Assembly: GCA_019639075.1 (NCBI GenBank)
Contig: JAHBSO010000005.1
Coordinates: forward strand, 1-64,000
Origin: Actinomycetota bacterium
GTDB taxonomy: Bacteria > Actinomycetota > Acidimicrobiia > Acidimicrobiales > Iamiaceae
Direction: 5' to 3'
Length of the DNA stretch: 64,000 nucleotides
Of this stretch, positions 9,319-17,780 are shown one piece after another. The position numbers were made by a program, and so were the translations under genes. How positions within the stretch are numbered: position 1 is the stretch's first letter; each line of letters opens with the position of its first letter. A model generated the notes under the pieces. It made no database searches. It saw only the letters and a program-made list of their open reading frames with translations, and was not told the origin of the DNA.

Positions 9319-11208
9319 TCAGGCCGTGATCTCGGCGAGGAACGCCTCGACCTCGGCCCGGTCCTTGGTGCGCCGGAACGGCGGCAGCGCGTCGAGGAGC
9401 ACCCACCGGTAGCTGCGGGCCTTGGCCAGGCGGGGATCGAGGACGGCCACGACACCGCGGTCCGACGCGCTGCGGATCAGTCGCCCCACGCCCTGGGCCA
9501 GCATCATCGAGGTGCGGGGCAGGTCGATCAGGCGGAACGCGTCGGCCTTGGCCCGCTCGCGCCTGGCCTGCAGCAGCGGCTCGTCGGGGCGGGGGAAGGG
9601 CAGTCGGTCGATGGTCACGAGCGACAGGGTGCGCCCGGGCACGTCGATGCCCTGCCAGAAGCCCATGGTGGCGAACAACGACGTGGCCTCGTCGGCCGAG
9701 AACTGCTCGACCAGCGCGGGCTTGGGGAGGTCGCGCTGGCCGAGGACCGGCGTGTCGATCCGGGCCCGCACGGCCTCCAGCGCGGCGTCCATCGCCCGGT
9801 ACGACGTGAACAGCGACAGCGTCCGGCCCCCGGCGGCAGAGATCAGCGCGACCAGCTCGTCGTGCACCGCGGGGTCGAAGGTCGGCTGGCGGGGATCGGG
9901 CAGGTGGGTGGCGCAGTAGAGGAGCCCGTGGTGCTCGTAGTCGAACGGGCTGCCGACATCGATGCGGTCGTGGTCCTCCGCGGCGATCCCGAGCTGGTCG
10001 GCCAGGCCGTCGGGCAGGGTGGCGCTGGTGAGGACGGTCGGGCGCCGGTCCCACAGGCCCTGGCGAAGGACGTCGGTGACGTCGATCGGCGCGACCCGGA
10101 GACGGGGGTTGCCGGACGGTCCCTCGACCCACGCGACCATCGACTCGGGGACCGAGATCGCCGCGGCGACGTCGACCTGGAGGTGGCCGTTCAGCTGGAC
10201 GGCCCGGCTCTTGCGGGCGCCCACGTCGTCGCCGGCGTCGTCGGGGATCACCCGCAGCCCGTCGGCCACGCGATCCAGTCGCGCCCGGATGAGGGTGAGC
10301 GCGTCGACGAGGTCGGCCGGCGGGGCGCCCCGCAGCCGGCGGTCGACGTGCTCGGCGAGGGTGGCCGACAGCAGCGAGCCCGACGTCTCCAGGTCGTCGA
10401 CGACGGCGGGGTCCTCGAGGATGGACCGCACCGAGCGGGCCAGGTTCTGGAACCGGCCGGCCGACAGCTCGAAGCCACAGGTGTCCGAGACGATGTCCTC
10501 CAGCTGGTGCGCCTCGTCGACGATCACCAGGTCGTGCTCGGGGAGGATCGCGCCGTCGGTGGCCACGTCGAGGCCGAGCAGGTGCAGGTTCACCACGACG
10601 ACCTCGGCGTCGCCGGCCTTCCGGCGGGCGGCCTCGGCGAAGCACGTGTCGCCCATGGGGCAGCGGCGGGCGCCCGGGCACTCCTGGGCCGACACGCTGA
10701 TCGCGGCCCACGTGGCCGGGGACGGCTCGGCGGGCAGCTCGGCCCGGTCGCCGGTCTCCGACGTCGCCGCCCACAGCTTCAGGGTGGCCAGCTCGGCCGG
10801 CGATGCCCGTTCGGCCAACCCGTCGAGGGCGAGCTGGCCGGCGCCGGACAGCTCGTCGATCCGTTGGCGGCAGACGTAGTTCGACCGCCCCTTCAGCACG
10901 GCGAAGTCGAACGGCTCGCCCAGGTGTTCCTGGAGGAACGGGAGGTCCTTGGTGGCGAGCTGGTCCTGGAGCGCCTTGGTGGCGGTGGCGACGACGGTCC
11001 GCCGACCCGACAGCAGCGCCGGCACCAGGTAGGCGATGGTCTTGCCGGTGCCGGTTCCGGCCTGCACGACGAGGTGGCGCTTGCGGTCGATCGCGTCGGC
11101 GACCGCCTCGGCCATCTGCTGCTGGCCGGGCCGGTCCTCGGCGCCGCGGAGCTCGGCGGTGACCCGTTGCAGGGCGCCCGCGGCCCGCCGGGCTGCGGTG
11201 GTGGTCAC
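9319..11208 (-). CDS. DinG/YoaA-like Fe-S superfamily 2 DNA helicase
   Basis: About 629 residues, XPD-like helicase. Motif I is QAGTGTGKT, motif II is DEAH, and motif VI is in the QGVGRLIR segment. Four cysteines in the Fe-S region (one in CRQR, then CPGARRCPMGDTC) match the 4Fe-4S pattern of the family. Such enzymes unwind DNA during repair or R-loop removal. The GTG start at 11208 overlaps the BrkB-family stop by four bases, so the two are coupled. A much longer in-frame extension upstream has no helicase features and reads antisense through the neighbouring genes. Confidence 0.88.
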   Translation of the reverse strand: MTTTAARRAAGALQRVTAELRGAEDRPGQQQMAEAVADAIDRKRHLVVQAGTGTGKTIAYLVPALLSGRRTVVATATKALQDQLATKDLPFLQEHLGEPFDFAVLKGRSNYVCRQRIDELSGAGQLALDGLAERASPAELATLKLWAATSETGDRAELPAEPSPATWAAISVSAQECPGARRCPMGDTCFAEAARRKAGDAEVVVVNLHLLGLDVATDGAILPEHDLVIVDEAHQLEDIVSDTCGFELSAGRFQNLARSVRSILEDPAVVDDLETSGSLLSATLAEHVDRRLRGAPPADLVDALTLIRARLDRVADGLRVIPDDAGDDVGARKSRAVQLNGHLQVDVAAAISVPESMVAWVEGPSGNPRLRVAPIDVTDVLRQGLWDRRPTVLTSATLPDGLADQLGIAAEDHDRIDVGSPFDYEHHGLLYCATHLPDPRQPTFDPAVHDELVALISAAGGRTLSLFTSYRAMDAALEAVRARIDTPVLGQRDLPKPALVEQFSADEATSLFATMGFWQGIDVPGRTLSLVTIDRLPFPRPDEPLLQARRERAKADAFRLIDLPRTSMMLAQGVGRLIRSASDRGVVAVLDPRLAKARSYRWVLLDALPPFRRTKDRAEVEAFLAEITA

Positions 11209-12143
11209 CCCGGCACCGCCGGGCGGGGATCGTCGGCGACGAGGATGAGACCCGACCGGGTGGCCGCCTCGGCCTCGTCGCCGGGCAGCTTCGGCACGTG
11301 GACGGGCACGACGACGGTGCCCTCCCGACGTTCGTAGCGGACGGCGTTGACCACCGACGAGTAGACGATGAGCCGGGCGAACAGCGTCAGCCAGGCGATG
11401 ATCGCGAACACCACGCCGATCGGGCCGTAGAGCGCGGAGGAGTTGGCGACGAGCCGGGGGACGAACAGGGTGCCGGCGAGCTTCAGGATCTCGAAGCCGA
11501 TCCCGGCCACGATCGCCCCGGGGAGCAGGTCGCGCGCCGGGACCCGTCGGGTGCCGAGGCCCCAGAACATCCACCAGAACAGCGCGACCTCGACGACGAC
11601 ACCCACGAGGACGGTGATGGGGACCACGACGGCGCCCGGCAGCCAGTCGGGCAGCCAGTTCAGCGCGCTCGACATGGCGATCGCGAGCGCGAAGCCGAGG
11701 CCTGCGACCACCAGCCACGCGGTGGCCGCCAGCCGTTCGCCGACGCCGTTGGCCTGCTCCTGCCACGGGGTCCGCACGCCCCGCTGGAGCGCGACGCCGA
11801 CCCCGGATCCGGACCACGCCAGGCCGAGCAGACCGACGATCGACGCCGCGCGCTTGGAGTCCTCCGCCTTGGCGATGGCGTTGGTGACGAGGTCGGCGGC
11901 CGACCCGGTGAGCCCCAGGTTGTCGACGACCTTCGCCCCGAGGTTCTCGTCCCCCGACGCGACGAAGCCGACCACCGCGATCGCGACCAGCAGGAGCGGG
12001 AAGACGGCGATGAACACCGAGATGGCGATGCCGCTGCTCACGAAGGAGCCGTTCACCTCGCCGAACCGCTCCTGGATGTCGAGCGCCTGCCCCACCGTGG
12101 GGTGCTGATCGCCGTAGGCGCGGAGTCGTTCCTTGACCGTCAT
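11205..12143 (-). CDS. YihY/BrkB-family inner membrane protein
   Basis: 312 residues with about six hydrophobic segments between residues 35 and 270, and the family pattern of a FVSSGIAISVFIAVFPLLL first helix region and an LYGPIGVVFAIIAWL segment late in the protein. The family was once annotated as ribonuclease BN but is a membrane protein of uncertain function. The C-terminal 45 residues are hydrophilic. Divergent from uppS; its stop overlaps the helicase start. Confidence 0.85.
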   Translation of the reverse strand: MTVKERLRAYGDQHPTVGQALDIQERFGEVNGSFVSSGIAISVFIAVFPLLLVAIAVVGFVASGDENLGAKVVDNLGLTGSAADLVTNAIAKAEDSKRAASIVGLLGLAWSGSGVGVALQRGVRTPWQEQANGVGERLAATAWLVVAGLGFALAIAMSSALNWLPDWLPGAVVVPITVLVGVVVEVALFWWMFWGLGTRRVPARDLLPGAIVAGIGFEILKLAGTLFVPRLVANSSALYGPIGVVFAIIAWLTLFARLIVYSSVVNAVRYERREGTVVVPVHVPKLPGDEAEAATRSGLILVADDPRPAVPG

Positions 12144-12255
12144 GGGGACCTCGGGGGAGTCGTCGTGACGTCGGTTCTACCCAACCGTGGCGACCGGCAC
12201 CGACACCCCCCGAGATGGCCCGTGGCGGGGCGGGGTGGACGGTAGGTTGCCTACC

Positions 12256-12978
12256 GTGGACCTCACCGGCATCGACCCCGATCGCATCCCCCGCCACGTG
12301 GCTGCGGTGATGGACGGGAACGGCCGGTGGGCGACCCAGCGGGGCCTGAAGCGCACCGAGGGTCACGGTGCCGGCGAGGAGGCGTTGTTCGACACCCTCG
12401 ACGGGGCCATCGACCTCGGCCTCGACTGGTTCACGGTCTACGCGTTCAGCACCGAGAACTGGCGCCGCCCGCCCGACGAGGTCAAGTACCTCATGGGCTT
12501 CAACAAGGGCATCCTCGAACGCCACGCCGAGGACCTCCACTCCCGCAACGTGCGCATCCAGTTCATCGGGCGCCGCGACTGGCGGGTGCCCCGGGGCGTG
12601 GCCGGCCGCATCGACTGGGCCACCGACCTCACGAAGGACAACACCGGCCTCACCTTCACGATCGCGTTCAACTACGGCGGTCGGGCCGAGATCGTCGACG
12701 CAGTACGCCAGCTCGTCGCCGACGGCGTGCGGGCCGACAAGATCGACGAGAAGGCGATCAAGTCCCGTCTGTACGACCCGCGGATGCCCGACCCCGAGCT
12801 GATGATCCGCACGTCGGGCGAGTGCCGGATCTCGAACTTCCTCCTCTGGCAGCTCGCGTACAGCGAGCTGGTGTTCACCGACGTGCTGTGGCCCGACTTC
12901 CGCAAGCAGGACCTCGTCGACGCGATCCGCGAGTACCAGGCGAGGGATCGCCGCTTCGGCGGGGTCGGACCGAGCTGA
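12256..12978 (+). CDS. uppS: Isoprenyl transferase (cis-prenyl diphosphate synthase)
   Basis: Makes the C50-C55 polyprenyl diphosphate carrier for cell-wall synthesis by adding isopentenyl units in cis. About 240 residues. Motifs in order: MDGNGRWA, a conserved EGH, AFSTENW, FNYGGRAEI and the C-terminal RTSGECRISNFLLWQ. I chose the GTG at 12256; an in-frame GTG at 12187 would add 23 poorly conserved residues. Followed four bases later by recO, so the two are probably co-transcribed. Confidence 0.94.
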   Translation: MDLTGIDPDRIPRHVAAVMDGNGRWATQRGLKRTEGHGAGEEALFDTLDGAIDLGLDWFTVYAFSTENWRRPPDEVKYLMGFNKGILERHAEDLHSRNVRIQFIGRRDWRVPRGVAGRIDWATDLTKDNTGLTFTIAFNYGGRAEIVDAVRQLVADGVRADKIDEKAIKSRLYDPRMPDPELMIRTSGECRISNFLLWQLAYSELVFTDVLWPDFRKQDLVDAIREYQARDRRFGGVGPS

Positions 12979-12982
12979 TCCG

Positions 12983-13693
12983 GTGGCCCTGTACCGCGAC
13001 CACGGGATCGTGCTGCGCACGCACAAGCTGGGTGAGTCCGACCGCATCGTCACCTTCGCGACCGAGCGGCACGGCAAGGTCCGGGCGGTCGCCAAGGGCA
13101 TCCGCAAGACCAAGAGCAAGTTCGGCGCCCGCCTCGAACCGACGACCCACGTCGCCCTCCAGCTCTACGAGGGCCGCGAGCTCGACATCGTCACCCAGGC
13201 CGAGGTCGTCGACCACTTCCGGGCCATCCGCGAGGACCTCGACCGGCTCACCTCGGCGATCACCATGCTCGAGACCGTCGACCAGATGGGCCTGGAGCGC
13301 GAACCGAACCCCGACCTCTACCGGATGCTGCTCGGCGCGCTCCGCACGCTCGCCACCGACCACAGCGCGCTCGTCGTGGCCGGGTTCCACTGGAAGGTCC
13401 TGGCCCTCGAGGGGTTCCGGCCCAACGTCGAGGGCTGCGTCGTCTGCGACGAGCCGGACGGCCTGGTGGCCTTCGACCCGATCGAGGGTGGCCTGCTCTG
13501 CGGCGAGCACCGTCGGGGCACGCGGATGTCGCCCGAGGCGGTGGAGCTCCTCCAGCAGATCCTCGGCGGCCGCCTCGCGCAGGCGCTGCGGGCGCCGGCG
13601 TCGCCGGCCACCCACGAGGTCGACCACCTGGCCACCCGGGTGGTCGAGCACCACCTCGAGCGCCGCCTCCGTTCGGTGGGCCTGCTCGACTGA
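12983..13693 (+). CDS. recO: DNA repair protein RecO
   Basis: Mediator that helps load RecA on single-stranded DNA in the RecFOR pathway. 236 residues: an N-terminal OB fold (about 1-80, starting LYRDHGIVLRTHKLGESDRI) and a helical C-terminal domain with zinc-binding cysteines (CVVCDE and LLCGEH). The GTG start lies four bases after the uppS stop. It is convergent with the RDD-family gene; a REP-like repeat lies between. Confidence 0.93.
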   Translation: MALYRDHGIVLRTHKLGESDRIVTFATERHGKVRAVAKGIRKTKSKFGARLEPTTHVALQLYEGRELDIVTQAEVVDHFRAIREDLDRLTSAITMLETVDQMGLEREPNPDLYRMLLGALRTLATDHSALVVAGFHWKVLALEGFRPNVEGCVVCDEPDGLVAFDPIEGGLLCGEHRRGTRMSPEAVELLQQILGGRLAQALRAPASPATHEVDHLATRVVEHHLERRLRSVGLLD

Positions 13694-13703
13694 CCGCCGA
13701 TGC

Positions 13704-13729
13704 TCCTCGAGCGAGCGCAGCGAGTCGAA
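13704..13729. repeat. REP-like dispersed repeat copy
   Basis: A 26-base copy of the same element found three times at 62966-63057 (there in the opposite orientation). It contains the self-complementary part GAGCGAGCGCAGCGAGTC-like sequence and lies between the convergent ends of recO and the RDD gene. It could act as a two-way transcription terminator. Confidence 0.75.
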
Positions 13730-13740
13730 GGGCGAAGGCC

Positions 13741-14649
13741 CTACTGGGTGATGGGCTTCCAGGCGTTGGTGGCGTCGTCCCACTGCATCCAGGCCGCCAG
13801 CTCGCGGTCGTACTGGATGTAGGCGTTGCGGGCCGGGTCCCAGGTGGGGCTGTCGGCACCGGGCGTCGCGCCGGCGGTCGGGGTCGGGGCCGAGGGCATG
13901 GGCGGCGTCGGGCCGGCGGGGGGCATGGGCTGGCCCCACGAGCCGGGCGGCTGCTGGGTCGGGCCGGTGCCCCACCCGGGCTGCTGCGGCGGGCCGGTGG
14001 GGGCACCGACGTCCCAACCGGCGGGCGCGCCGTAGCTCGGCGGCGCATAGCCCGGTCCGTACGCGGTCGCCGGTGACGTGAGCCCGGGGATCTCCAACGG
14101 GAGACCGACCTGTCCCTTGTCGACGACGAACGTCCCCGCCGCCATGTCGCCGAGCCGGCGATGGCCCTTGGTCGAGACCATCATGATCCCGCCGATCAGC
14201 GGGATCATGCAGGTGAACGCGTCGCCGACCCAGAGCACGGTGCGCAACAGGTTCTTGCCGATCCCGGCTCGCTGGCCGTCGGCGGTGACGACCCGGAGGC
14301 CGACCGCGAGCTTGCCGAGGCTGCCGCCCAGGACGCCGCTCAGGACGCCGTACGCGACCATGTGGCCCGCCACCAGGATGAGGAACACCGGCGGGCCCTC
14401 GACGGTGATCGCGGAGTCCTGGGTCGCGATGCAGGTGCCGTCGTAGCGGTCCTGCCAGGCGTCGCAGAACCGCTCGGCGGCCGTCTGGGTCTGCAGCCCC
14501 TCGTAGGTCTTGACCTCGAAGCCCGAGACGGTGGCGACGACGACCCAGAGGATCACGAAGATGATCAGGTCGATGATCCACGCACCGATGCGGCGACCCA
14601 CGACGTTGGTCGGATCGGCGCCGGGCATGGAGGTCGTGTAGCTGGTCAC
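13741..14649 (-). CDS. RDD-family membrane protein with proline-rich tail
   Basis: About 302 residues. The RDD domain (about 10-170) begins with GRRIGAWIIDLIIFVIL and has three membrane segments and the late LLRTVLWVGDAFTCMIPL part. The next about 90 residues are rich in Pro, Gly and Gln (PPQQPGWGTGPTQQPPGSWG). A short C-terminal motif, WDPARNAYIQYDRELAAWMQ, resembles tails on other actinobacterial proteins. Function unknown; transport of ions or wall-linked roles have been suggested for the family. Start: GTG at 14649, with ATG 14628 as an alternative. Divergent from glyS. Confidence 0.85.
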   Translation of the reverse strand: MTSYTTSMPGADPTNVVGRRIGAWIIDLIIFVILWVVVATVSGFEVKTYEGLQTQTAAERFCDAWQDRYDGTCIATQDSAITVEGPPVFLILVAGHMVAYGVLSGVLGGSLGKLAVGLRVVTADGQRAGIGKNLLRTVLWVGDAFTCMIPLIGGIMMVSTKGHRRLGDMAAGTFVVDKGQVGLPLEIPGLTSPATAYGPGYAPPSYGAPAGWDVGAPTGPPQQPGWGTGPTQQPPGSWGQPMPPAGPTPPMPSAPTPTAGATPGADSPTWDPARNAYIQYDRELAAWMQWDDATNAWKPITQ

Positions 14650-14733
14650 GCCCCACAATGTAGGTGAGCACCTGCACCGGTCCGGTCGATTCCACGTGGG
14701 GCCCGGGAGGGGGCGCCCTCTATCCTCGGCGAC

Positions 14734-16059
14734 ATGTCCGACGCGTCGCCCGATCCGGCCCTCTTCGACAAGATCGTCAACCTCACCAAGCGTCGGGGCT
14801 TCGTGTTCCCGTCCGCCGAGATCTACGGCGGCTTCCGCAGCACCTACGACTACGGGCCGGTCGGCGTGCTGATGCTCCGCAACGTGAAGGACGCGTGGTG
14901 GCGGTCGATGGTGCAGCTGCGCCACGACGTGGTCGGGCTCGACGCCGCCATCCTGTCGCCCCCGGCGGTCTGGGAGGCCTCGGGGCACTTCGCGAACTTC
15001 ACCGACCCGCTCGTCGACTGCCGCAACTGCAAGGAGCGGTTCCGGCTCGACAAGCTCGACGACCCCCACACCTGCCCGAACTGCGGTGAGAAGGACTCCT
15101 TCACCGAGGCCCGCCAGTTCAACCTCATGTTCAAGACCCACGCCGGGCCGGTGGAGGGCAAGGGCCACGAGGTGTTCCTCCGCCCCGAGACCGCGCAGGG
15201 GATCTTCCTCAACTTCGCCAACGTGCTCCAGACCAGCCGGAAGAAGCCGCCGTTCGGCATCGCGCAGGTCGGCAAGTCGTTCCGCAACGAGATCACGCCC
15301 GGGAACTTCGTCTTCCGCACGCGCGAGTTCGAGCAGATGGAGATGGAGTACTTCGTGCCGCCGGCCGAGGCGGCGGAGTGGTACCAGTACTGGCGCCAGG
15401 AGCGGTTCCGCTGGTACCTCGACCTGGGGATCCCCGAGTCGATGCTGCGCCTGCGCGACCACGAGGCCGACGAGCTCAGCCACTACTCGTCGGGCACCGC
15501 GGACGTCGAGTTCCTGTTCCCGTGGGGCTGGGACGAGCTGGAGGGCATCGCCAACCGCTCCGACTTCGACCTGTCGGCCCACGCCGAGGCGTCGGGGGAG
15601 AAGCTCGACTACTTCGACCCGACCACCGGCGAGCGCTACCGGCCGCACGTCATCGAGCCCGCGGCCGGGGCCACCCGCACGATGATGGCGTTCCTCATGG
15701 CCGCCTACGACGAGGAGGAGGTCCGGGGCGAGACCCGCGTCGTCCTGCGCCTCCACCCCCGCCTGGCCCCGTACAAGGTGGCGGTGCTGCCGCTGTCGAA
15801 GAAGCCGGAGCTGACCGGGCCCGCGCTCGAGCTGCTCGGCCAGCTCCAGGGCCGGTTCATGTGCGACTACGACGAGACCCAGAACATCGGGAAGCGCTAC
15901 CGCCGCCAGGACGAGCTGGGCACGCCGCTGTGCGTCACGTTCGACTTCGACTCGGTGGAGGACGGGGCGGTCACCGTGCGCGACCGCGACAGCATGGAGC
16001 AGGAGCGGGTCCCGATCGACGGCCTCGTCGACCACCTCGCCGCCCGCCTCGACCTCTGA
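14734..16059 (+). CDS. glyS: Glycine--tRNA ligase
   Basis: Homodimeric class II glycyl-tRNA synthetase, 441 residues, charging tRNA-Gly. The N-terminal part has KRRGFVFPSAEIYGGF; a zinc-ribbon-like insertion carries two CxxC pairs (CRNC and CPNC, about residues 92-118). Class II motif 2 is in the GKSFRNEITPGNFVFRTREF region, and the anticodon-binding domain is C-terminal (about 340-441). Start ATG at 14734. Single gene, divergent from the RDD gene. Confidence 0.95.
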   Translation: MSDASPDPALFDKIVNLTKRRGFVFPSAEIYGGFRSTYDYGPVGVLMLRNVKDAWWRSMVQLRHDVVGLDAAILSPPAVWEASGHFANFTDPLVDCRNCKERFRLDKLDDPHTCPNCGEKDSFTEARQFNLMFKTHAGPVEGKGHEVFLRPETAQGIFLNFANVLQTSRKKPPFGIAQVGKSFRNEITPGNFVFRTREFEQMEMEYFVPPAEAAEWYQYWRQERFRWYLDLGIPESMLRLRDHEADELSHYSSGTADVEFLFPWGWDELEGIANRSDFDLSAHAEASGEKLDYFDPTTGERYRPHVIEPAAGATRTMMAFLMAAYDEEEVRGETRVVLRLHPRLAPYKVAVLPLSKKPELTGPALELLGQLQGRFMCDYDETQNIGKRYRRQDELGTPLCVTFDFDSVEDGAVTVRDRDSMEQERVPIDGLVDHLAARLDL

Positions 16060-16155
16060 CGCGGGTTGCCGGTGAGCTCCCAGGTGGTTCTGCGGGCGAT
16101 CTGAGCGCGGGTTGGTCTCCTGGTGGCATCCCCCCACCACGAAGGAGATGGCCCC

Positions 16156-16446
16156 ATGGCCACGAAGCCCATCACCTACCTCGCCGGTGCCGCACTGCTC
16201 GCCGGTGCCGTGTTCGGTGGCTCCGCGTTGGCGTCCGCCCAGGACGACTCGTCGAGCACCACGGTCCAGGAGTCGCCGTCGACGACCGACGGTTCGACCG
16301 CGACCACACCCGACACCCAGACCGCGCCCGACGCGTCGGCCAAGCCCGACTGCGCCGAGCGGGGCGGCGCGCCGAACGGCTCCGCGCCGAGCACCAGCGA
16401 CAGCGGCACGTCCACGGACACGGCGGCCACCAGCGCCGCCGCCTGA
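16156..16446 (+). CDS. Small secreted Ser/Thr-rich protein
   Basis: 96 residues. A signal peptide with hydrophobic core YLAGAALLAGAVFGGSALA (about 8-26) is probably cut near ASA-QD. The mature part is a low-complexity chain of Ser, Thr, Asp and Pro with two cysteines absent except one in KPDCAERG. The ATG at 16156 has AGGAG eight bases upstream, which supports it as a real gene. No family recognised. It ends just before a strong hairpin. Confidence 0.7.
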   Translation: MATKPITYLAGAALLAGAVFGGSALASAQDDSSSTTVQESPSTTDGSTATTPDTQTAPDASAKPDCAERGGAPNGSAPSTSDSGTSTDTAATSAAA

Positions 16447-16452
16447 CCCGCT

Positions 16453-16487
16453 CCCCGGGTGTCCGTCACGGATCCGGACACCCGGGG
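16453..16487 (+). terminator. Hairpin terminator after the small secreted protein gene
   Basis: CCCCGGGTGTCCG pairs perfectly with CGGACACCCGGGG across a nine-base loop. It starts six bases after the stop codon and has no T-run, as is usual in high-GC Actinobacteria. Confidence 0.75.
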
Positions 16488-16523
16488 GCGAGATCGCGGT
16501 CCGCGGGAGCGCACCCCTATGCT

Positions 16524-16655
16524 GGGTCGGTCCGGGAGGGAGTATCCCTCGCAGTCGCAACGTCAACACGGCCGCTCCGGCGGCCCGGGGCGGCCGGCTC
16601 CCCATGAGGAGCGGAGAGACTCCCGGCTGACCGATCCCGACTCAGCCGGAGACCC
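16524..16655 (+). ncRNA. yybP-ykoY manganese riboswitch
   Basis: Leader of the terC-like gene. The closing stem P1 is formed by GGGTC (16524-16528) and TCCGG (16531-16535) pairing with CCGGA (16646-16650) and GACCC (16651-16655). The conserved GGGAGTA follows the 5' strand (16538-16544), an AGTCGCAACGTCAACA stretch matches the family's conserved AGUCGUCAAC-like segment, and the 3' end has the typical GAGACC. Aptamers of this family bind Mn2+ and control Mn exporters and TerC-type proteins. A possible -10 box TATGCT lies at 16518-16523. The expression platform overlaps the ribosome binding site. Confidence 0.72.
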
Positions 16656-16657
16656 CG

Positions 16658-17737
16658 TTGCCCACCCTGTCCACGACCCTGTTGGCCGCATCCGAGAGCC
16701 ACTTCGTCAACCTCGACATCCACATCTGGGAGTGGGCGGCGCTCGCGGCGTTCATCACGGTGCTGCTGGTCACCGACCTGCTACTCGTGCACCGCAAGCC
16801 GCACGACATCCAGTTCAAGGAGGCGGCGATCGAGTCCGCCGTCTGGATCTCGATCGGCCTGTCGTTCAGCGCCGTCATCTACTGGATCGGCTCGTCGTCG
16901 GGCATCGTCGACGGCGTCCACGGCCAGGACCTCGGCTCGAAGGCGGTCACCGAGTACCTGTCGGGCTTCCTGCTCGAGAAGTCGCTGTCGGTCGACAACG
17001 TCTTCATCTGGGCGGTGATCTTCACCTACTTCGCGGTGCCGAAGAAGTACCAGTTCCGGGTGCTCTTCTGGGGCATCTTCGGCGCCCTGGTGCTGCGGGC
17101 GATCTTCATCTTCGCCGGCTCGGCGCTGATCGAGCGCTTCACGGTCACCCTCGCCGTCTTCGGCATCATCCTCCTCTACACCGCCTACAAGCTGGCGTTC
17201 CAGGAGGACGACCACCAGGTCGACCCGGAGACGTCGGTTGTGCTCCGGCTGGTGAGACGGGTCGTCCCGTCGACCGACAAGCTCGACGGCCAGAAGCTGT
17301 TCACCCACGTCAACGGCAAGCGGCTCGCCACCCCGCTGTTCGCGGTGCTGGTGATGGTCGAGTCCACCGACGTGGTGTTCGCGGTCGACTCGGTGCCGGC
17401 GATCTTCGGCGTCTCCCGGGAGCCGTTCATCGTGTTCTCGTCGAACGCGTTCGCCATCCTCGGCCTGCGGGCCCTGTACTTCCTCCTCGGGGGCATGCAG
17501 GACAAGTTCCGCTACCTCAACTACGGCCTGGGCGCCATCCTCGCCTGGGTCGGCGTGAAGATGCTGCTCACCTTCTCGGCCGCCCAGTTCGAGTGGCCGT
17601 CGGCCGGGTTCCACCTGCCGACCTGGCTGTCCCTCGGGGTCATCGTCCTGATCCTCACGATCACGATCGTGGCGTCGCTGCAGGCCGACAAGCGCGATCC
17701 GCAGCACCACGACACCGAGGGGGCCGTCGGCCCCTGA
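16658..17737 (+). CDS. TerC-family membrane protein (probable metal homeostasis)
   Basis: About 359 residues, TerC/Alx family with seven to nine membrane helices. Hallmarks are the EKSLSVDNVFIWAVIF segment and the late ESTDVVFAVDSVPAIFGVS segment, both carrying acidic residues inside membrane regions. Family members are linked to manganese export and to metalation of secreted proteins. The TTG at 16658 has GGAG six bases upstream, inside the riboswitch stem; a TTG at 16682 lacks a binding site. Control by the Mn riboswitch fits this role. Confidence 0.88.
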   Translation: MPTLSTTLLAASESHFVNLDIHIWEWAALAAFITVLLVTDLLLVHRKPHDIQFKEAAIESAVWISIGLSFSAVIYWIGSSSGIVDGVHGQDLGSKAVTEYLSGFLLEKSLSVDNVFIWAVIFTYFAVPKKYQFRVLFWGIFGALVLRAIFIFAGSALIERFTVTLAVFGIILLYTAYKLAFQEDDHQVDPETSVVLRLVRRVVPSTDKLDGQKLFTHVNGKRLATPLFAVLVMVESTDVVFAVDSVPAIFGVSREPFIVFSSNAFAILGLRALYFLLGGMQDKFRYLNYGLGAILAWVGVKMLLTFSAAQFEWPSAGFHLPTWLSLGVIVLILTITIVASLQADKRDPQHHDTEGAVGP

Positions 17738-17780
17738 CCCCGGGAGGGGACCGGGCGGGGCGCTGGTACCTTGCCCCTCC

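Noticed and set aside
9319-13119. A very long minus-strand open frame (over 1200 codons) covering the helicase, BrkB and uppS regions
   Set aside because: Only the part after the GTG at 11208 has helicase features. The rest is antisense to uppS and overlaps BrkB in another frame; long open shadow frames are expected at this GC content.
13741-16605. A long minus-strand frame extending from the RDD gene across glyS
   Set aside because: The extension is antisense to glyS, with low-complexity charged sequence and no domain; the RDD protein starts at 14649.
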